A stretch of 64,000 bases of DNA from JASSUD01 sp031963415 (GTDB taxonomy: Bacteria > Pseudomonadota > Gammaproteobacteria > Burkholderiales > Burkholderiaceae), in the NCBI GenBank assembly GCA_031963415.1, contig JASSUI010000001.1, positions 2,170,001 through 2,234,000 on the forward strand, written 5' to 3'. This document shows positions 58,938 through 64,000 of the stretch, piece by piece. Every line of letters begins with the position of its first letter. Position 1 is the stretch's first letter. The notes beneath the pieces are model-generated. The model was not told the origin of the DNA. It saw only the letters and a program-made list of their open reading frames with translations, and made no database searches. The translations under genes and the position numbers were made by a program.

Positions 58938-60871
58938 ATAAGCCACAGCCCCCCCTCGACTGGACTGGCGCCAACCAGCGCTTACTGGTAGCCGAGTTCG
59001 CGCGGCTCAGGCAGCGGCTCGGTGCCGAGGGCGAGGCGCAGGTCCTCACGTCAGAGCTGGAAGCGGCTCGCGCGGCGATGCCGGCACCGGCCGCGATCGA
59101 TCATGTAGCGGACTGCTTCGGCCTGAGTGCCTTCGAGCGTGACTTACTGTTGCTGTGTGCGGGCATAGAAATGGATGCGCAACTGGCTCAGCAAACGGCG
59201 ATGGCGTTAGGCGATACGCATAAGCAGCGAGGGCCAACTTTTGGACTCGCATTGACCACTTTAGAGGCGCCACATTGGAGTGCGCTTGTGCCTGTACGTC
59301 CGCTGCGGCGCTGGCGTCTTGTAGAAGTAGACGAATCATCCGGGTTGGCGCAAGGACGCCTGCGCATCGACGAACGTATCCTCCACTATCTCGCTGGGGT
59401 GAACTATCTTGATATCCGTTTACGTAGCCTGATGCAGCCGCTCGCGTTGCCTGCTGTCATGGCGCAGGCACATCGCGCCGTCTGCAATGCGGTGGTGAAT
59501 ACGCTTGAAATGGCGCTCAACGCTGATACGCCAGTGCTGTGGCTAACCGGTGACGACCCACTGGGACAGCATGATATAGCCGCAGAGGTTGCCTCAACGC
59601 TGGGCCTGAGCCTGCACGTCCTGCGCGCGGAAGATGTACCTGCTAGCCATGCTGAACTGGAAGCCTTCGCCACATTATGGGAGCGCGAAGCGGTACTGCT
59701 CGGCAGCGCCTTGTTGGTACGCGGCGGCAATGAAGTCTGGACGCGCACAGCCAGTCGACTGCTCGAGCAATTACACGGCGTCGTTTTCGTTAGCGCGAGC
59801 CAGCCGCAGATGCTCGAACGGTCAACCCTGCGTTTCACCGTGAATAAGCCCAGCCCAATCGAACAAAAGCGTCTATGGCAACAGGCGCTCGGCGCTGGTG
59901 CCGTCCAACTCAATGGTGCCCTCGATGGCATCGCTGGCCAATTTAGACTAAGCGCCCGCACCATTCAAAGCCAGGGGCAGCAAATAGCCCCCATGCTGGC
60001 CGCCAGCGAGCAACCAGAAAATGTCCTCTGGTCGACCTGTCGCACAATGGGCCGTTCGCAGCTCGACGAACTGGCGCAACGTATCGAACTTGCTGCCGAC
60101 TGGGACGACCTCATCTTGCCCGAAGCGCAAAAAGCCACGCTGCGACAAATCAGCGCCCATGTCAAACATCGCCTCAAAGTGCAACTAGAATGGGGATTCG
60201 CCGATAAAAGCGCGCGCGGCCTCGGCATCAGCGCCTTGTTCACAGGAGAAAGCGGCACCGGCAAAACAATGGCCGCCGAAGTGCTAGCCAGCGAACTGCA
60301 GCTCGACCTCTACCGTATTGATTTGTCCTCAATAGTCAGCAAATACATCGGCGAGACAGAAAAAAACCTGCGCCGTGTCTTCGACGCTGCCGAAGAAAGC
60401 GGGGCCGTCCTCCTCTTCGACGAAGCCGACGCACTATTTGGCAAGCGCAGCGAAGTCAAAGACAGCCATGACCGCTACGCCAATATCGAGGTGAGCTACC
60501 TGCTGCAACGCATGGAAGCCTACCGAGGGCTTGCCATCCTCACTTCCAACCTAAAGACCGCGCTGGACGTAGCCTTCCAGCGCCGCCTGCGCTTTATCGT
60601 GCAGTTTCCTTTTCCGGATCAAGCTTTACGCAAAGCGATCTGGCGCAGCGCCTTCCCGTCGCGCACACCGCTAGACCAAATCGATTACACCAAGCTCGCG
60701 CGGCTCAACGTGGCTGGCGGCAACATTCACAACATCGCACTCAACGCCGCCTTTTACGCAGCCGAAGCTAACGCACCAATCAGCATGGCCCATCTACTGC
60801 AAGCTGCTCAACACGACGCCAGCAAACGCGAACGACCTTTGAGCGACGTCGAAACACGGGGGTGGATATGA
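58934..60871 (+). CDS. eCIS AAA+ ATPase
   Basis: A 645-aa ATPase of the Afp15/Pvc15 type. After a 400-residue N-terminal part come Walker A GESGTGKT (about 438), DLSSIVSKYIGETEKNLRRV, Walker B VLLFDEADALFGKRSEVKD (about 494), sensor TSNLKTALDVAFQRRLRF with the arginine finger, and a C-terminal lid. These ATPases are needed for assembly of the injection particle, perhaps by loading cargo or remodelling the tail. It overlaps DUF4255 and the next small gene by 4 bases each. Confidence 0.93.
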   Translation: MNKPQPPLDWTGANQRLLVAEFARLRQRLGAEGEAQVLTSELEAARAAMPAPAAIDHVADCFGLSAFERDLLLLCAGIEMDAQLAQQTAMALGDTHKQRGPTFGLALTTLEAPHWSALVPVRPLRRWRLVEVDESSGLAQGRLRIDERILHYLAGVNYLDIRLRSLMQPLALPAVMAQAHRAVCNAVVNTLEMALNADTPVLWLTGDDPLGQHDIAAEVASTLGLSLHVLRAEDVPASHAELEAFATLWEREAVLLGSALLVRGGNEVWTRTASRLLEQLHGVVFVSASQPQMLERSTLRFTVNKPSPIEQKRLWQQALGAGAVQLNGALDGIAGQFRLSARTIQSQGQQIAPMLAASEQPENVLWSTCRTMGRSQLDELAQRIELAADWDDLILPEAQKATLRQISAHVKHRLKVQLEWGFADKSARGLGISALFTGESGTGKTMAAEVLASELQLDLYRIDLSSIVSKYIGETEKNLRRVFDAAEESGAVLLFDEADALFGKRSEVKDSHDRYANIEVSYLLQRMEAYRGLAILTSNLKTALDVAFQRRLRFIVQFPFPDQALRKAIWRSAFPSRTPLDQIDYTKLARLNVAGGNIHNIALNAAFYAAEANAPISMAHLLQAAQHDASKRERPLSDVETRGWI

Positions 60872-61122
60872 ACCGCGTCATCGTACACATTGATAGCTTA
60901 GTGCTGAAAGGCTTTCGCCGCGAAGACCGGCATGCGATTGCCGCGGGCTTGCAGCAGGAATTGACTAGCATGTTTGCCGATCCAAAGGCCATTCAGCACT
61001 GGACAGCTCGGGGCGACATATCGCGGCTGCGGGTGGGCAACGTACCCATTGATCAGGGTTCAAAGCTGCAGCGCGTTGGAGGGCAGATAGCGCAGGGTAT
61101 CGGCAGGGAGATGAAGATATGA
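60868..61122 (+). CDS. Small eCIS operon protein, function unknown
   Basis: An 84-aa protein of mixed helix and strand. It starts MNRVIVHIDSLVLKGFRRED, and ends HWTARGDISRLRVGNVPI with a short helical tail. The ATG at 60868 overlaps the ATPase stop (ATGA), and its own stop overlaps the DUF4157 gene. Size and position fit a cargo adaptor or chaperone, but no motif proves this. Confidence 0.6.
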   Translation: MNRVIVHIDSLVLKGFRREDRHAIAAGLQQELTSMFADPKAIQHWTARGDISRLRVGNVPIDQGSKLQRVGGQIAQGIGREMKI

Positions 61123-62990
61123 GCACCAATGCACCGTTACAGAACACTGTTGCCGAGCCAAAGCAATGGAGTAATTCAGGCAACGCAGGATTGCTATTGC
61201 AACGCAAATGCGCCTGCGGATCACCGACCTCGTCGTTAACTGATGAGTGCAAGGAATGTAAGAGCAAAAAAACACTCGGCCTACAAAAAAAACTCAAGAT
61301 CAGTGAGCCGGGTGATGTGTACGAACAGGAAGCGGATAGGGTCGCCGATCGCGTGATGAAGTCAGCTAACTCGGATATATTAAATCGTTCGCGACCACAG
61401 GTGCATCGACTTAGTGCGGGGGAAGCCAAGAGCGAAGAGGCTCCTTCCATCGTTCATGATGTGCTCTCCTCGTCTGGACAGCCACTTGATCCGACCGATC
61501 GGGCGTTCTTCGAACCACGCCTTGGATACGACTTTAGCCAAGTGAGGGTGCATGCCGGTTCGAAAGCGGCGGAATCGGCGAGGGCGGTAAATGCCCTGGC
61601 TTATACAGTAGGCCAAAACATTGTGTTCGGACTAGGTCAATATGCGCCTTACGCCGAAAAAGGACTTCATCTACTAGCACATGAGTTAACGCATGTGGTG
61701 CAGCAGAGTGATGGAAAGCTGCGTAGTTATTATGAACCGCACATGGAGAACAGGTATGAGCCAGTTGCCCAAGAGTTAGCCCACCCAGCGCAACAAAACG
61801 CTTTATCCGCACAAAGAACGCTAGCCGTTCATAAAGTAGCTGGACCTATACTAGCCAAACAGGAGGCACCAAGCGCAATCCCCTCTTCGGGCGCAACGGA
61901 TCGAGTGCTTAGCGCGTTGAACCGTCCGGACCCGATCGCTGGTGTAGGTAACCCGAGTGAGGCGCTGACTATCCTTGGGGAACTTAGCATTGATGAGTTA
62001 GTCGCAACCCTAATCGAGGTCGACAATCAGTTCATGCTCGATCTGTTGGTCAATGCTATAGGCGCAGGCGACCAAACCGAAGTTGGAGCGGCAATCTACG
62101 CTGTGCGCTTTACATCGTCGCATGGAAATACCGATACTCAATTCGGTCTACAGGCTGCCCACGGTTTGGCGCAACTACCTACAGAGAAGCAGGATGCGAT
62201 CATTGCTCAGGTGCTGACACAGCGTAGCTCAGGCGTAACAGTTGCTGAGATTCGCGAGGGTATTGAGGCAATACTCGAGTCTGAATCTGTGCTCGATGCG
62301 GCTGGCTATGAAGAGGTCGAGGATCTGTCAACTCCTCCAACACCGCCACTGTTGGCAGGTGTGACAATTGGACCTTGGAATCCTGGTGGCATGCCCGTTC
62401 CGTTCTACATTGGAAACTCAGCACATGTCGCTATCGCTGCGGAATATGCAAGCCTTCATCGAGGCGATGCGGCGTTCTACAATTTCTCGCCGATATCAGC
62501 AATACTCGATGCTGCACGCGCGTTGGGAATAAAAGTTAACCTGCTCGGTTTGCGGGCAGCCCAGCTCGGCCTGAAACCAGATATTGCGAACCTCACGCGA
62601 CGTCATCTGTATGAGATCAAACCTGCCAACTTAGAATCGCTTGGCGCGATAGAAGCACGTATATATATGGCGGCATTCATAGCTGCTGGTTTACCGTTCG
62701 CACTCGGTCCAATGGGTGAGCCAGGCACAGCTGGAACCTTATCTGCTCCAGGCGGCTGGTTCACATTCACAGCACCTCAACCTGGCGTCATAACCTACCG
62801 CTATCGTCAGCCGAGACGTCGTCGCTTGCGTCTGAGAGCTCCCGAGCGGGTCCCGATAATAGATCGCTCCTTCATGCGCCGCATGCAGGAATTGACAGGG
62901 CTTACCGGTACTGCACTGATCATTTATATCATTCTTTCAGAAGGGTCACGCATAGCATTTCCTCCACGTAACCTTGTTCCTGCACCATGA
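61119..62990 (+). CDS. DUF4157 metalloprotease-like cargo with predicted PD-(D/E)XK nuclease domain
   Basis: A 623-aa protein. A Cys-rich N-terminus (KCACG, CKECK) and the segment LKISEPGDVYEQEADRVADR lead into the DUF4157 domain: PLDPTDRAFFEPRLGYDFSQ, VRVHAGSKAAESARAVNALA, IVFGLGQYAP and zinc motif HELTH (188-192). DUF4157 is frequent at the head of eCIS cargo proteins. Residues about 430-560 contain a likely toxin domain: ALGIKVNLLGLRAAQLGLKP, then PDI (Asp488), LYEIKP (Glu499-x-Lys501) and a helix IEARIYMAAFIAAGL. That spacing matches PD-(D/E)XK nuclease-like toxins. A last hydrophobic helix (LTGTALIIYIILSE) is near the end. The nuclease call is by motif only. Confidence 0.8.
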   Translation: MSTNAPLQNTVAEPKQWSNSGNAGLLLQRKCACGSPTSSLTDECKECKSKKTLGLQKKLKISEPGDVYEQEADRVADRVMKSANSDILNRSRPQVHRLSAGEAKSEEAPSIVHDVLSSSGQPLDPTDRAFFEPRLGYDFSQVRVHAGSKAAESARAVNALAYTVGQNIVFGLGQYAPYAEKGLHLLAHELTHVVQQSDGKLRSYYEPHMENRYEPVAQELAHPAQQNALSAQRTLAVHKVAGPILAKQEAPSAIPSSGATDRVLSALNRPDPIAGVGNPSEALTILGELSIDELVATLIEVDNQFMLDLLVNAIGAGDQTEVGAAIYAVRFTSSHGNTDTQFGLQAAHGLAQLPTEKQDAIIAQVLTQRSSGVTVAEIREGIEAILESESVLDAAGYEEVEDLSTPPTPPLLAGVTIGPWNPGGMPVPFYIGNSAHVAIAAEYASLHRGDAAFYNFSPISAILDAARALGIKVNLLGLRAAQLGLKPDIANLTRRHLYEIKPANLESLGAIEARIYMAAFIAAGLPFALGPMGEPGTAGTLSAPGGWFTFTAPQPGVITYRYRQPRRRRLRLRAPERVPIIDRSFMRRMQELTGLTGTALIIYIILSEGSRIAFPPRNLVPAP

Positions 62991-63574
62991 ATACTACTTT
63001 GGTTATTCCATCCATTATTTACGGAAATTTTGAGAACGTCCACCAGCGTTTGTCTGATGCCATCCGGCAATTCGCAGTAGGCAGATCGTGGCATGATGCC
63101 CTTAACACTCAGACTGTGATCTCGCCTGAGGAGGCGACTGGATTTTTCATCTTAAACGGTCCAGCGCCACTCTTAGCAACTGAGTCTCATTTTCATGCCT
63201 TTCTTCCACTTTCTCTAGTCTTAGAGGAAGTACGCAAGGGTAAGCTCAATGAGGTGCGGAAACTGCAGGCTTTCAACGCTTCACTTTCTACGCCCTGGGG
63301 GCTTCTGGGAATCATAGCACCGGTAAATCAGATCTTAGTGTATTCGCCTAACTTGCATAAGCCTATTTTGCAGGCAGCTGTCCAATGGTGGGATTGCCTC
63401 GATGCACTTGGTCCGCGTTATACCTTAGGGTTACGGGAAGGAGCTCGACTTTGGAGTGTAGCTACCAATCTTCATTATATTTTGGGACAGATAGGTCTAA
63501 GCAACGAACAGCTCCGAATGCCATTACCCGCTGGCGGATTGAGGGCAGTTGTTCCTCCTAGTGTGCTCGAGTGA
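62987..63574 (+). CDS. Unrecognised protein downstream of the DUF4157 cargo (possible immunity or partner)
   Basis: A 195-aa protein without a recognised domain, signal peptide or membrane helix. It is mixed helix and strand, rich in aromatic residues (SLVLEEVRKGKLNEVRKLQA, WGLLGIIAPVNQILVYSPNL). Its ATG overlaps the DUF4157 stop (ATGA), so it is translated together with that gene. In polymorphic toxin loci the gene just after the toxin is often its immunity protein, so this is a candidate; a structural role is also possible. Confidence 0.6.
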   Translation: MNTTLVIPSIIYGNFENVHQRLSDAIRQFAVGRSWHDALNTQTVISPEEATGFFILNGPAPLLATESHFHAFLPLSLVLEEVRKGKLNEVRKLQAFNASLSTPWGLLGIIAPVNQILVYSPNLHKPILQAAVQWWDCLDALGPRYTLGLREGARLWSVATNLHYILGQIGLSNEQLRMPLPAGGLRAVVPPSVLE

Positions 63575-63664
63575 GTTAGCGGAGTAGAGGTAGAGCTTGA
63601 TAAACATATGTGAGATGGAACCGGTACTGCAATAGTTTGAGCGCGTAGCTTCGTATGAGATGCC

Positions 63665-64000
63665 ATGATTACTTTTCCCAACTCCCCAAAAGTTCTCAAA
63701 TCTGGCCTAGTGCTGATCGATCCAAAGTCGGCCCAGGTACAGCGGATCATTTCGCTGCAATATAACCCGGATTCGCTCTCGCGTAGCTTCCAGATTCAGA
63801 GCGTGGATGAATGGGGAAATGCTCGCTCAGAAGCGTTGCGGCTTAAAGGGCCGGCGGTGGAGTCTTATAAGTTGGAGGCGGAGATTGATGCAACTGATCA
63901 GCTCGAATTTCCTGGAGGGAATCGTGCCACTGTAGAGCACGGTATCCAGCCACAGCTGGCGGCGCTGGAATTGTTGCTGTACCCGACTAGCAATCAGCTC
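63665..64000 (+). CDS. eCIS LysM-type baseplate protein, start only
   Basis: The frame opens at the ATG at 63665 and stays open for 112 codons to the window edge. It begins MITFPNSPKVLKSGLVLIDP, then VQRIISLQYNPDSLSRSFQI and LKGPAVESYKLEAEIDATDQ, the conserved start of the Afp7/Pvc7-like contractile-system proteins that later carry a LysM domain. They link tube and baseplate and may bind peptidoglycan. The remainder lies beyond the window. Confidence 0.88.
   Translation, partial: MITFPNSPKVLKSGLVLIDPKSAQVQRIISLQYNPDSLSRSFQIQSVDEWGNARSEALRLKGPAVESYKLEAEIDATDQLEFPGGNRATVEHGIQPQLAALELLLYPTSNQL

Noticed and set aside
59404..59964. A 186-codon minus-strand frame within the eCIS ATPase
   Set aside because: Shadow of a G+C-rich gene; it has no domain and a Cys/Arg/Ser-rich composition typical of antisense frames.
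1..64000. CRISPR array
   Set aside because: No series of short direct repeats with unique spacers is present; the only regular arrays are the 126-bp WD40 units and the 166-bp lasso precursors, both coding.

Overview
The window looks like the accessory-rich chromosome of a Burkholderiaceae-type endosymbiont, most likely an endofungal bacterium close to Mycoavidus or Mycetohabitans. This is inference from content: a Burkholderia-style core-LPS block (manB/algC, waaC, waaA, rhodanese, pcm, uppP), a lasso-peptide cluster whose cores resemble burhizin of Mycetohabitans rhizoxinica, many eukaryote-like repeat proteins (F-box, LRR, NACHT, WD40), and heavy insertion-sequence decay. No rRNA gene or other species marker is present, so the genus is not proven.

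Region 1 (about 1-24 kb) is envelope polysaccharide. Leftward genes encode two glycosyltransferases and a Wzm/Wzt ABC exporter. Rightward come a WbpL-type initiating transferase and a WbpM-type dehydratase. A second WecA-type transferase, GalE, a GT4 enzyme and a Wzx flippase are leftward again. Phosphomannomutase, heptosyltransferase I and Kdo transferase follow, then rhodanese, isoaspartyl methyltransferase and undecaprenyl-diphosphatase. Small palindromic MITE-like elements sit in most gaps. Two effector-like genes are interspersed: a membrane protein with a tail-fibre-like head (170-1153) and a clan-CD protease-like protein (10365-11285).

Region 2 (24.9-29.9 kb) is a complete lasso-peptide cluster. 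Three tandem precursor genes repeat every 166 bp. They are followed by a fused RRE/transglutaminase-like protease (B), an asparagine-synthetase-like cyclase (C) and an ABC exporter (D). A 10-bp perfect inverted repeat covers the ribosome-binding site of B.

Region 3 (30-53 kb) is a plastic island. It holds a pentapeptide lipoprotein, a RhuM protein lacking its Fic half, an F-box/LRR protein, an SNF2 helicase with a SWIM partner, PagP, and a family of WD40 proteins sharing one C-terminal tail. The largest (1686 aa) has TPR, a TIR/SEFIR-like region, NACHT, pentapeptides and eleven near-identical WD40 blades. IS1, IS4, IS66-like, IS256 and ISAs1 remains, one apparently intact IS256-family element with an 8-bp target duplication, and fragments of ilvA, ParB-like and NRPS genes record repeated rearrangement.

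Region 4 (53.4 kb to the right edge) is the start of an extracellular contractile injection system: sheath, tube, a zinc-ribbon baseplate-like protein, a DUF4255 tail terminator, an AAA+ ATPase, a DUF4157 cargo-like protein with a predicted PD-(D/E)XK domain and a possible partner, and the beginning of a LysM-type baseplate gene. The first gene of the locus is broken and the locus runs off the window.
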